Shown here piece by piece: positions 32,638 to 41,075 of a stretch of 64,000 nt of DNA (position 1 is its first letter; every line of letters begins with the position of its first letter). The translations under genes were made by a program, and so were the position numbers. The notes beneath the pieces were generated by a model. The model was not told where the DNA came from. It saw only the letters and a list, made by a program, of their open reading frames with translations, and searched no databases. This DNA comes from DTYU01 sp040756575 (lineage in GTDB: Bacteria; Bacillota; Desulfotomaculia; Desulfotomaculales; Ammonificaceae). The DNA is taken from assembly GCA_040756575.1 (NCBI GenBank), contig JBFLYP010000005.1:60354-124353 (forward strand), in the 5' to 3' direction.

Positions 32638-33150
32638 ATGAGACTGCTCTTAGTAGCTTTAGTGTGTGTATTAGTTACGGCCGTCGCAGGGTGCGGCAAG
32701 AAAGCGCCGGAGCAGCCCCAGACTACAATGCCCGGCTTGGCAGGACCGATTCAGCCTACGGCTATTGATTTCGAGAGGGTCGAAGAGGTGACACTGACCA
32801 GCGACCTCGCCAGGACACTCGACAAGGACCTCCGGACGGTGTTTACAAAAGTGTTCGGTGGAGCAAAGCTTTCGCGGTTCTTTGAGATGGGGGGGCAAAT
32901 GGGACAGGGAACAGGCGGAAGCCACTTCACCTATACGCTGAAACGCCAAACGAAGGCTGACGATGTGGCCGCATTAAAGAAAGAATTAGGAACCAAAGGT
33001 TACAATTTCACGGCTGAAGCGCCTCGCGACGGAATCACGACCCTTTCTTTCACAAAAAACGTCGGGGAAAAGACGTACGCCGTCACTGTCGGCATGACCC
33101 TGACCGACCAGCGGATCAGCGTGGTGGTGTTTCCATCCGGCGGGCGGTAA
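32638..33150 (+). CDS. Hypothetical lipoprotein
   Basis: This 170-residue protein has a type II signal: basic MR, hydrophobic stretch and lipobox VAGC with Cys at about position 19, followed by a GKKAPEQPQTT linker. The mature part (about 50-170) is a small alpha/beta domain with no motif I recognise. The ATG lies 5 bases after the repeat's GGAGGAGG. The last 35 bases overlap, on the opposite strand, the small gene at 33116, so the two genes converge. Confidence 0.75.
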   Translation: MRLLLVALVCVLVTAVAGCGKKAPEQPQTTMPGLAGPIQPTAIDFERVEEVTLTSDLARTLDKDLRTVFTKVFGGAKLSRFFEMGGQMGQGTGGSHFTYTLKRQTKADDVAALKKELGTKGYNFTAEAPRDGITTLSFTKNVGEKTYAVTVGMTLTDQRISVVVFPSGGR

Positions 33151-33358
33151 TGTTATATTGCCGGCCGTCGCTGCTGCCTTTGGGCTGGTAGTCGAAGCCT
33201 TCTCTTCGAAGCAAGGCGAATATTTCGTCCGCCTGGTGGGCATCGGCCGCTTCCATAATGATCTTTATTTCTTCTCCCGGCTTAACCTGCGCAAGAAGCG
33301 TGCTGGCCCGGGTGATGTCTTCTTTGGTGATTACCTCGCCCAAATCGAGTATGTCCAT
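33116..33358 (-). CDS. TusA-like small protein lacking the catalytic Cys
   Basis: This 80-residue protein has the length and beta-alpha-beta-alpha-beta pattern of the TusA/SirA sulfurtransferase fold: DILDLG, a helix TRASTLLAQV, then PGEEIKIIMEAADA, a helix DEIFALLRREGFD, and a final strand. The CPxP loop that carries the reactive Cys in TusA is replaced by EVITKED, so it cannot be a standard sulfur carrier. ATG at 33358 has GGAAAGGG upstream. It converges with and overlaps the lipoprotein gene. The assignment rests on outline only. Confidence 0.6.
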   Translation of the reverse strand: MDILDLGEVITKEDITRASTLLAQVKPGEEIKIIMEAADAHQADEIFALLRREGFDYQPKGSSDGRQYNITARRMETPPR

Positions 33359-33501
33359 ACATGATCCCTTTCCGCTTTAATGAGGTAATGTGTTAGTCCC
33401 GTTTTTGAGTGTGGCGCAGTCTTTTCCCCGCGGTCCACATTTTATTAATATATTAATACCGTGGATTACGCTTTTTAAAACACGAGCAGGAGTGGCTCCC
33501 G

Positions 33502-34335
33502 GTGTTAAAAAAAGAAGGTTCTTACGCCGTCCATTCCGTGGAACGGGCACTTTCGATTCTCGAAGCTCTCGCCGCCAAACCGGAAGGAGCCGGCGTAACA
33601 CAGTTAGGGAGAGAGCTCGGCCTGCACAAAAGTACGGTGCACCGGCTTCTTGCAACCTTAATGAAATACGGATTTGTCGAACAGGACGAGGGAACCGACT
33701 GTTACCGGCTCGGGATCAGGTTTTTATCAATCGGGCTGAACTTCCTGTACCAGCTTGACTTTCGCCGGGAGGTTCTGCCTTACCTGAAAGAATTAGCGGA
33801 AATTACCGGCGAGATGACCCAGTTAGGTGTGCTGGACGGAAATGAGGTACTGTACCTCGAAAGGTGCCAGTCGCAGGAAACCATCACCGTCAACCTGGGA
33901 CTGAGGTTGCCGGCTCACTGTACGGCAGAGGGTAAGGTGCTGCTCGGTTATCTTCCGGAAAACCGCTTGCAAGAGTTTTTAAGAACACAGACCTTGCGGC
34001 AATATACGATCAACACCATCGTTAACCCGGAGCAGTTCAGTCTGCACATTGAGCGCGTCAGGGCACAGGGATACGCCGTCAGCGCCGAGGAATTCGCCGA
34101 CAGTTTACGCGGAGTGGCGGCACCGATCCTGGACCTTAAGGGAAGGGTAGTAGCGGCAATGGGAATCGCGGGGCCGGCCAGCCGCCTCACCCTTGAGCGG
34201 ATCAACAGACTTATAAACATCCTGCGCGAGTCATGTCATTCAGTATCGCTGCGTCTGGGGTACCGAAAAGGAAATGCAACCGAACAGCTTGAAAAAGAGC
34301 AAAAGCCCGAGTCCGGAAAAGGCAGGAGGTCTTGA
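33502..34335 (+). CDS. IclR-family transcriptional regulator
   Basis: This 277-residue regulator has an N-terminal winged HTH (SVERALSILEALA ... GLHKSTVHRLLATLMKYGFVEQ, about 10-70) and the C-terminal effector-binding IclR domain (80-255: LPAHCTAEGKVLLGYLP, GYAVSAEEFADSLRGVAAPI). GTG at 33502 follows CAGGAGTGG. It overlaps the acetyl-CoA synthetase-like gene by one base (TGATG), so it is probably co-expressed and regulates acetate or short-acid metabolism. A TGG-N9-CCA palindrome before acs (36941) is a candidate target. Confidence 0.93.
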   Translation: MLKKEGSYAVHSVERALSILEALAAKPEGAGVTQLGRELGLHKSTVHRLLATLMKYGFVEQDEGTDCYRLGIRFLSIGLNFLYQLDFRREVLPYLKELAEITGEMTQLGVLDGNEVLYLERCQSQETITVNLGLRLPAHCTAEGKVLLGYLPENRLQEFLRTQTLRQYTINTIVNPEQFSLHIERVRAQGYAVSAEEFADSLRGVAAPILDLKGRVVAAMGIAGPASRLTLERINRLINILRESCHSVSLRLGYRKGNATEQLEKEQKPESGKGRRS

Positions 34336-36017
34336 TGGAACATCCTAATCTTACCGACTACGAAGACACCTACAGGAATTTCCGCTGGGAAGAGGCAGAA
34401 GCGGGGCTGGGATTGGTATCAGGCGGCCGTTTAAACATAGCTCAGGCAGCGGTTGACGCCCAGTGCACCAAAGGGCTCCGGGATAAAACGGCGCTGCTCT
34501 TTTGGGACGGGCTCCGTGAAGAACGGTACACGTTCGGGGAACTCAGGATGCTTTCCGATAAGTTCGCACTCACCCTTAAAAACCACGGGGTCAAGGCTGG
34601 AGACAGGGTTGTCATCTTCGGTCCCTCCGCGCCGGAGTTTTACATCAGTTTTTTAGGCATAGTGAAAGCCGGAGCTGTGGCAGTGCCCGTTTTTGAAGGG
34701 TACATGGCCGGGCCGTTGACCGAAATACTACTGGATTCCGACGCGGTGGCGCTCGTGACCACCGCCGCTTTAAAGCAGCGCGTTGACAGTTCACGGCTGC
34801 CGAGACTGAAAAAAATTTTTGTGCTCGGCGCAGAGGAGGCGCAAACCGGCAGTACGGAAATAAACTGGCACAAAGCCGTCGAAGAGGCTTCCGGCAGCCT
34901 TGAGCCGGCCCTCGTGGACAGGGATGCGCCCTTTGTGCTGTTGTACACTTCGGGTTCCACCGGCAAGCCCAAGGGCGTTATCTTGTCACACGGCGGGCTG
35001 GTCCAGTACTACTACACAGGGCTTTGGGTTCTTGACCTCAAGCCGGACGATACGTACTGGTGCACCGCCGATCTCGGGTGGGTAACAGGGGTTGCCTACG
35101 GGATTCTCGCGCCCTGGCTTAACGGCGTTACGACTACAGTTTACGGCGGCCTCTTCAGCCCCCAGCGCTGGTACTACTTCCTTGAACGCTACGGGGTTAC
35201 AGTCTGGTATACCACCCCAAGCGCACTCCGCCTGTTAATGATAAGCGGCAGCGACATCACACAGCACTTTATGTTAAGCAGCCTCCGGCACATCCTGAGT
35301 GTGGGCGAACCACTAAACCCGGCCACCATCCGCTGGACCCGAGCGGTTTTCGGCCTGGAAGTTTATGACACGTGGTTCATGACCGAGACCGGGGGGCATA
35401 TCATCGCCAACTTCCGCGCCCTTCCGGTGAAACCGGGCTCGATGGGGAAACCCGTTCCGGGGATAAAAGTAGCGGTTATCGACACCGACGGGCGGGAAGT
35501 CGGACCTATGCAGATGGGTCAATTGGCCATCCGCCCCCCTTGGCCGGCAATGCTGCGGGGCATCTGGCTCGACCAGGAAAGATACGACGAGTACTTCCGG
35601 ACCGCTCCCTGGTACCTTAGCGGGGACCTGGTTTACCGGGATAAGGACGGGTACTACTGGTACCAGGGGCGGATAGACGACATGATTAAGGTAGGGGAGC
35701 GACGCGTGGGGCCCGCCGAGGTGGAGAGTATCCTTATGCAACACCCCGCGGTTTTCGAGGCAGGGGTGATAGGGAAGCCGGATCTCCTGCGCGGCGAAAC
35801 GCTAAAGGCCTTCCTCGTCCTCAGACCGGAGTACCAATGGTCAACCAAGTTGCGGGCAGAACTGCAGCGTTTTGTAAAAAACAACCTCGCTGAGCACATG
35901 GTACCCCATGAGTTCGAGGTCTGTACCTTCCTCCCGCGCACCAGAACCGGGAAGCTCTTGAGGCGGGCGCTTAAGGCGTGGGAGGTCGGGCTGCCGGAAG
36001 GCGAACAGGTGGAGTAG
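34335..36017 (+). CDS. Acetyl-CoA synthetase-like AMP-forming ligase
   Basis: This 560-residue ANL-superfamily enzyme activates a carboxylate (acetate or a related short acid) to acyl-AMP and then acyl-CoA. The P-loop TSGSTGKPKG is at about 203-212. WCTADLGWVTG, GEPLNP, DTWFMTETGGHI (A5), SGDLVYRDKDGYYWYQGRIDD (A7/A8) and PRTRTGKLLRR with the catalytic Lys (A10) follow. Its length resembles the shorter Firmicute AcsA (about 570) rather than the 650-residue Acs encoded downstream. ATG at 34335 follows AGGAGG and overlaps the iclR stop by one base. Confidence 0.92.
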   Translation: MEHPNLTDYEDTYRNFRWEEAEAGLGLVSGGRLNIAQAAVDAQCTKGLRDKTALLFWDGLREERYTFGELRMLSDKFALTLKNHGVKAGDRVVIFGPSAPEFYISFLGIVKAGAVAVPVFEGYMAGPLTEILLDSDAVALVTTAALKQRVDSSRLPRLKKIFVLGAEEAQTGSTEINWHKAVEEASGSLEPALVDRDAPFVLLYTSGSTGKPKGVILSHGGLVQYYYTGLWVLDLKPDDTYWCTADLGWVTGVAYGILAPWLNGVTTTVYGGLFSPQRWYYFLERYGVTVWYTTPSALRLLMISGSDITQHFMLSSLRHILSVGEPLNPATIRWTRAVFGLEVYDTWFMTETGGHIIANFRALPVKPGSMGKPVPGIKVAVIDTDGREVGPMQMGQLAIRPPWPAMLRGIWLDQERYDEYFRTAPWYLSGDLVYRDKDGYYWYQGRIDDMIKVGERRVGPAEVESILMQHPAVFEAGVIGKPDLLRGETLKAFLVLRPEYQWSTKLRAELQRFVKNNLAEHMVPHEFEVCTFLPRTRTGKLLRRALKAWEVGLPEGEQVE

Positions 36018-36940
36018 CGGGCAGGTTACACCTGTCCTCCGGTTGCAAGGCTGTTTTTTACCCCCGGTGTTGCTGCTTTCCTTCGACACCAGTATGGAGG
36101 ACCTTTGCTCACCAATCGAAGTGGGAGCCATCATACAATCTTCAAATCGATAGGACGTCATGCCGCGCCCATCAGCGCCGCAAACGCTGTGCCTGCCTGC
36201 TCCGGTCTACGATCCCATCGTCTAACCGTACCGCACTGAAAAACGGGACGTTCGGCAACGCTCTGTTTTTATTCGGCGCCCGGCACCAAGCATATGTCAC
36301 CAACGGGTCGGCGGGGTTCGAGCCTTACCCTAACCAAGAACCGGTTCTGTTTTTTACAGCAAGCTTAAAAGAGCGTCGGTCATGAACCACCCCTCCGAAA
36401 ATAGTACTTCTTTCGGTGGGGCGCGGCGATGAGCTTCACCCTGCTTCGTCAGGCTCGCCGGCCGAATCCTCACGTACTTCTATGTACGCTCCGGCCGTTT
36501 GAGAGGTGGGATGTGTTAGGTTAGAGGCGAGATTCCTAAGGGAGAAATTCGCACAGCGAATTTCTTCGAGAATCCCACTTCCAACTTCGCACTTCTCACT
36601 TCCCAATTGCTCGCTCCTCACCGCGTTTCGTTTATGTTATACTGCCGCCCTTAAGTAACAAGCTTACGGGTCCATATTTTCATTCCCGGTAGCGCGACTT
36701 TATCGTTGTAAATGACCCCTGTATTGACCGACTCACCGGCATCCTGCAAGAAGCCCCGGGTTTCCGGGTTTCGCGGCCTCTCAGGGTCACCCGGTTTTGC
36801 CGCCTCTCTGGCATATAGTTCCGCATTATGAAACGATAATTCAGTTTTCCGGTTGGGGATGTTTTTCTACCTTTCGCCGTTGTGCTGCTACATTTGGTGG
36901 CGATTTGCTTCCTCCTTAGCTGCTTGAGGTTTTACATTAG
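36018..36940. repeat. Long intergenic region with a family B repeat
   Basis: 36390-36690 is a family B copy, carrying GAAAATAGTACTTCTTTCG, GGCGATGAGCTTCACC, TCCTCACGTACTTCTATGTACGCTCCGG, CGTTTCGTTTATGTTATACTG and GCTTACGGGTCC, interrupted at about 36500-36600 by unrelated sequence. Read leftward, its GGAGG end meets an ATG at 36382 that opens only nine codons, as if the gene it once served has been lost. 36018-36385 and 36700-36900 hold no gene I can support. Confidence 0.65.
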
Positions 36941-36955
36941 TGGTACATAGTTCCA
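36941..36955 (+). promoter_or_regulatory. Candidate IclR-type operator upstream of acs
   Basis: TGGTACATAGTTCCA is a 15-base imperfect palindrome with the TGG-N9-CCA outline of IclR-family operators. It stands 27 bases before the acs start. A second GGTACA follows at 36962. The assignment to the regulator at 33502 is inference. Confidence 0.4.
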
Positions 36956-36981
36956 CATAACGGTACAACTACAAGGGGAGG

Positions 36982-38970
36982 ATGAGCGTGGCCAAAGAAG
37001 CACCAACTATCGATACGCTGCTCGAGGAGGAAAGAATATTCTATCCACCGGAAGACTTCGTCAAGCAGGCAAACGTAAAGGGAAAGGAGATCTATGCGGA
37101 AGCCCGGGCGAATTCCAGGTTGTACTGGGCCATGCAGGCGGAACGCCTGGAGTGGTTCAAGAAATGGGACAAGGTTTTAGAATGGAACTTTCCTTTCGCT
37201 AAGTGGTTCGTTAACGGAAAACTGAACGCCAGTTACAACTGTGTCGACCGGCACCTGAAGACCTGGCGCCGGAACAAGGCTGCCATCATTTTCGAAGGCG
37301 AACCGGGGGATTCCCGTACCCTTACCTATTGGGACCTGTACCGCGAGGTAACAAAATTCGCCAATGTATTGAAGGGGTTAGGTGTTAAAACCGGCGACCG
37401 GGTGGCGATTTACCTGCCGATGATACCCGAACTTGCCGTCGCTATGCTGGCCTGCGCCCGGATCGGAGCCCCGCACAGCGTGGTCTTCGGCGGTTTCAGT
37501 GCGGAAGCATTGCGTGACCGGATAAACGACGCGGGGGCAAAAGTGCTCATTACCGCTGACGGCGGCTGGCGGCGGGGGAGGAACGTCCCGCTGAAAAAGA
37601 ATGCCGACGAAGCGCTTGAACAGACCCCGAGCATTGAAAAGGTTATCGTGGTCCAGCGTACCAACCGGGAAATCAGCATGCATCCTGAACGCGACCTCTG
37701 GTACCACGAGGCGATGGCCGGTGCACCGATCGGCTGTCCGGCCGAAGAGCTTGACAGCGAGCACATGCTGTTCATCCTTTATACAAGCGGTACAACGGGC
37801 AAGCCCAAGGGAGTCGTTCATACTACGGGCGGCTACATGGTCGGCGTCAGCACCACCCACCACATGGTTTTTGACATCAAGGACAGTGACGTTTATTGGT
37901 GTACCGCCGACATCGGCTGGATAACCGGCCACAGCTATGTGCTGTACGGGCCCCTGGCAAACGGGGCGACCACGCTCATGTACGAAGGTGCACCGGACTG
38001 GCCCGCGCAGGACCGGTTTTGGGAAATAATAGAAAAGTATGGTGTCACCGTTTTTTATACGGCACCGACGGCCATCCGGGCTTTCATGAAGTGGGGACGC
38101 TCCTGGCCGGCCAAACACGACCTCTCGACCTTAAGGCTGCTCGGAACGGTGGGCGAACCCATCAACCCCGAGGCCTGGATGTGGTACTACGAAAACATAG
38201 GCGGTAAACGCTGCCCGATAGTGGATACTTGGTGGCAGACGGAAACCGGGATGATTATGATCAGCCCGCTGCCGGGGATAACACCTTTGAAACCAGGTTC
38301 TGCAACCGTGCCGCTGCCGGGTATTGAGGCAGAGGTAGTAGACCAGGAGGGCAAACCGGTGCTTCTCGGCCAAGGGGGACTCCTCGTAATCAAAGAGCCC
38401 TGGCCGGCGATGCTCCGAACGATTTACGGCGACGACCAGCGGTACATCGACACCTATTGGGCAAAGTTCAAGGAGAAAGGCTACTACTTCGCGGGCGACG
38501 GCGCAAAGCGCGACTACCACAACTACTACTGGATGCTCGGCCGCGTAGACGACGTGATTAATGTCGCCGGGCACCGCCTCAGCACAATGGAGTTGGAGAG
38601 CGCGCTGGTCGACCACCCGTCGGTGGCGGAGGCGGCGGTTATCGGAAAATACCACGAGCTGAAAGGCCAGGCGGTAGCGGCGTTTGTGACTCTAAAGGCG
38701 CGGGCCTTCCAGGAACTCAAATCGGCCAAAAAGAGCTTCAAGGAGATCGAAAATGAACTTAAGGCGCACGTCGGCAAAAAAATCGGGGCGATCGCACGGC
38801 CGGACGATGTATTCCTCACCGCCGAGCTACCGAAAACACGCAGCGGCAAAATAATGCGCCGCTTGTTGCGGGACATCGCGGAGGGCAGGGTTTTAGGGGA
38901 TACGACGACGCTGGCAGATCCCGCCGTTATTACGGAATTGAAACAAAAATACGAATCACGGGAAGCATAG
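36982..38970 (+). CDS. acs: Acetyl-CoA synthetase
   Basis: Acs activates acetate with ATP and CoA. The 662-residue protein has the canonical N-terminus (DFVKQANVKGKEIYAEA), YLPMIPELAVAMLACARIGA, HSVVFGGFSAEAL, the P-loop TSGTTGKPKG, DTWWQTETGMIMISPLPG, GDGAKRDYHNYYWMLGRVDDVINVAGHRL and PKTRSGKIMRRLL, whose Lys is the catalytic and acetylation-controlled residue. ATG at 36982 follows GGGGAGG. It leads the acetate-uptake operon (DUF485, ActP). Confidence 0.97.
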   Translation: MSVAKEAPTIDTLLEEERIFYPPEDFVKQANVKGKEIYAEARANSRLYWAMQAERLEWFKKWDKVLEWNFPFAKWFVNGKLNASYNCVDRHLKTWRRNKAAIIFEGEPGDSRTLTYWDLYREVTKFANVLKGLGVKTGDRVAIYLPMIPELAVAMLACARIGAPHSVVFGGFSAEALRDRINDAGAKVLITADGGWRRGRNVPLKKNADEALEQTPSIEKVIVVQRTNREISMHPERDLWYHEAMAGAPIGCPAEELDSEHMLFILYTSGTTGKPKGVVHTTGGYMVGVSTTHHMVFDIKDSDVYWCTADIGWITGHSYVLYGPLANGATTLMYEGAPDWPAQDRFWEIIEKYGVTVFYTAPTAIRAFMKWGRSWPAKHDLSTLRLLGTVGEPINPEAWMWYYENIGGKRCPIVDTWWQTETGMIMISPLPGITPLKPGSATVPLPGIEAEVVDQEGKPVLLGQGGLLVIKEPWPAMLRTIYGDDQRYIDTYWAKFKEKGYYFAGDGAKRDYHNYYWMLGRVDDVINVAGHRLSTMELESALVDHPSVAEAAVIGKYHELKGQAVAAFVTLKARAFQELKSAKKSFKEIENELKAHVGKKIGAIARPDDVFLTAELPKTRSGKIMRRLLRDIAEGRVLGDTTTLADPAVITELKQKYESREA

Positions 38971-39112
38971 CGCGCAGCCTGCACCGGTTCGTCCCGGCCG
39001 GTTGTATCGAGCGTCACGGTTTTAAAAATCTTCCGAAAACAGTACGGCCACAGTTTAAGACCATACAAAGGGTCCCGGCAATAAAACAGATTTAATTTTA
39101 GGAGGGGATGTT

Positions 39113-39418
39113 ATGGGTCAATCGAAAAAGCCTGTTGAGGAGTCGCATGAATTCAAAGAACTCGTCACTACCAGGTGGGTTGTGGCCGGTACATTGACGC
39201 TCCTCGTATTTATCACCTACTACGGGTTCATCCTTATGGTCGGTCTCTCGAGGGAAACCCTTGCCAGGAAGATCGGCGAAGCCACCACTCTCGGGATCCC
39301 GCTGGCCGTTCTTGTAATAGTTATTTCTTTCCTTCTGACCCTTGTGTACATCGTGTGGGCGAATACCGGATATGACAAAAGGGTCGCTGCACTTACCAGA
39401 ATGCTCGATAAGAGATAG
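39113..39418 (+). CDS. DUF485 membrane protein (YjcH-like)
   Basis: This 101-residue protein has two TM helices (about 25-45 and 62-85) and the DUF485 pattern FKELVTTRWVVAGTLTLLVFITYYGFI..VG. In many bacteria this small protein is encoded directly before the acetate symporter ActP, as here (18 bases apart), and is thought to assist it. ATG at 39113 follows AGGAGGGG. Confidence 0.93.
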   Translation: MGQSKKPVEESHEFKELVTTRWVVAGTLTLLVFITYYGFILMVGLSRETLARKIGEATTLGIPLAVLVIVISFLLTLVYIVWANTGYDKRVAALTRMLDKR

Positions 39419-39436
39419 AAAGGGGCAGACGTAAGC

Positions 39437-40975
39437 ATGAAAACTTCCTTGGGAGAACCGACTACTTCGGGTATAGCTTTCTTTCTTGTCTTCGTTTGTG
39501 TTTCTCTGTTAATAACTTACTGGGCGGCAAGAAGGACAAGGACCACCACTGAGTATTATGCCGCCGCACGGAGCATTACCGCGTTTCAAAACGGCCTTGC
39601 TCTCGCGGGCGACTACATGAGTGCGGCATCGTTCTTAGGCATTGCGGGTCTTGTGGCGCTCAGCGGGTTCGACGGAATGATTTACGCTACGGGGTGGCTG
39701 GTCGGGTGGCCGGTCTTGCTTTTCCTCGTCGCGGAACCGTTGCGGAACTTAGGAAAGTTCACCTTCGCGGATGTTGTGGCCTATCGCTTGCGCCAGCGGC
39801 CGATCCGAATTGCGGCAGCGATCGGCAGCATCCTTACCGTCCTGTTTTATACCATTGCGCAGATGGTCGGAGCCGGGAACCTCATCAAGCTCATGTTCGG
39901 GCTCTCTTACGAAACAGCGGTGATAATCGTCGGTGTTGTAATGCTCATCTACGTGCTTTTCGGCGGGATGATCGCCACCACGTGGGTGCAGATAATCAAA
40001 GCCTGCTTGCTGCTCGGCGGCGTTACGCTCCTCATGATCCTGACTATGGCACAGTTCGATTTCAGCCCCGGGGTACTTTACAGCAAGGTGGCGTCGACAT
40101 ACAGCCAGGCCTCGCTCGAGCCGGGAAAACTGATCACTGACCCGCTTGACGCGATTTCTCTCGGCCTGGCGCTTATGTTCGGGCTCCTCGGCCTGCCGCA
40201 CATCCTGATGCGTTTTTACACGGTCCCCGACGCCAAGGAGGCACGCAAGTCGGTCGGCTGGGCCACCGGTTTTATCGGGTATTTCTACTGCATCATCCCG
40301 CTGGTCGGGTTCGGCGCGTCGGTGCTGGTAGGCCGCGAGCTCATCGCGAGCGTCGACAAGGGCGGGAACATGGCAGCGCTTCTTCTCTCCGAGCTGTTAG
40401 CAGGTACACCCTTCCTGGGATTCGTCGCAGCGGTGGCCTTCGCCACCATCTTAGCGGTTGTCGCGGGCCTAACCCTCGCCGGAGCCTCCGCACTCTCACA
40501 TGATATCTATGTAAACGTGGTTAAGGGCGGCCACGCTACTGAATGGGAGCAGGTTAAGGTAGCCAGGATTGCAACCGTGATCGTCGGCCTCCTGGCCATC
40601 ATCCTCGGTATCGTATTCAAAGGACAAAACGTCGCCTTTATGGTAGGGCTCGCGTTCGCCGTCGCCTGCAGCGCCAACTTCCCGGCATTGCTGCTGTCGA
40701 TCACCTGGAAGAAGCTCACCACCGCAGGCGCAACCGCTTCGATTGTTGTTGGGGCTGTGTTGGCCACCGTGTTGATTATCTTAAGCCCCACGGTCTGGGT
40801 TGACGTATTCAAAAACCAGGCCGCTGTTTTTCCGCTCAAGAACCCGGCTATCGTATCGATGACGGCGAGTTTCGTGACCGCATTTGTGGTTTCGCTCGTT
40901 TCAAGGGAAAAAGAGGCGGAACAAAAGTTCGGCGACCAGCGTACGAGGACCTACCTGGCCTTGGGGGCGGAATAA
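39437..40975 (+). CDS. actP: Cation/acetate symporter ActP (sodium:solute symporter family)
   Basis: This 512-residue permease of the SSS family has about 13 TM helices. The family landmarks are TEYYAAARSITAFQNGLALAGDYMSAASFLG near the N-terminus, the sodium-binding region of TM1/TM8, LGLPHILMRFYTVPDAKEARKSVGWA and LAGASALSHDIYVNV. It imports acetate or other short monocarboxylates for Acs. ATG at 39437 has AAAGGGG upstream. A strong terminator follows at 41009. Confidence 0.94.
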   Translation: MKTSLGEPTTSGIAFFLVFVCVSLLITYWAARRTRTTTEYYAAARSITAFQNGLALAGDYMSAASFLGIAGLVALSGFDGMIYATGWLVGWPVLLFLVAEPLRNLGKFTFADVVAYRLRQRPIRIAAAIGSILTVLFYTIAQMVGAGNLIKLMFGLSYETAVIIVGVVMLIYVLFGGMIATTWVQIIKACLLLGGVTLLMILTMAQFDFSPGVLYSKVASTYSQASLEPGKLITDPLDAISLGLALMFGLLGLPHILMRFYTVPDAKEARKSVGWATGFIGYFYCIIPLVGFGASVLVGRELIASVDKGGNMAALLLSELLAGTPFLGFVAAVAFATILAVVAGLTLAGASALSHDIYVNVVKGGHATEWEQVKVARIATVIVGLLAIILGIVFKGQNVAFMVGLAFAVACSANFPALLLSITWKKLTTAGATASIVVGAVLATVLIILSPTVWVDVFKNQAAVFPLKNPAIVSMTASFVTAFVVSLVSREKEAEQKFGDQRTRTYLALGAE

Positions 40976-41008
40976 AGGCGTGCCTCCGGCTTTCAGGGTT
41001 GACTTTCC

Positions 41009-41045
41009 GTGCCGGGCCCATACCCTCGGCGGGCCCGGCACTTTC
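41009..41045 (+). terminator. Terminator after actP
   Basis: GTGCCGGGCCC (41009-41019) pairs perfectly with GGGCCCGGCAC (41031-41041), followed by TTTC. It separates the transport operon from the nucleotidyltransferase gene. Confidence 0.7.
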
Positions 41046-41075
41046 AATTAAGCCGCCGTTCGGGGGGAACTATCC

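Noticed and set aside
36924..36949. TTGAGG/TACATA as the acs promoter
   Set aside because: Spacing is only 14 bases; kept only the palindrome as a candidate operator.
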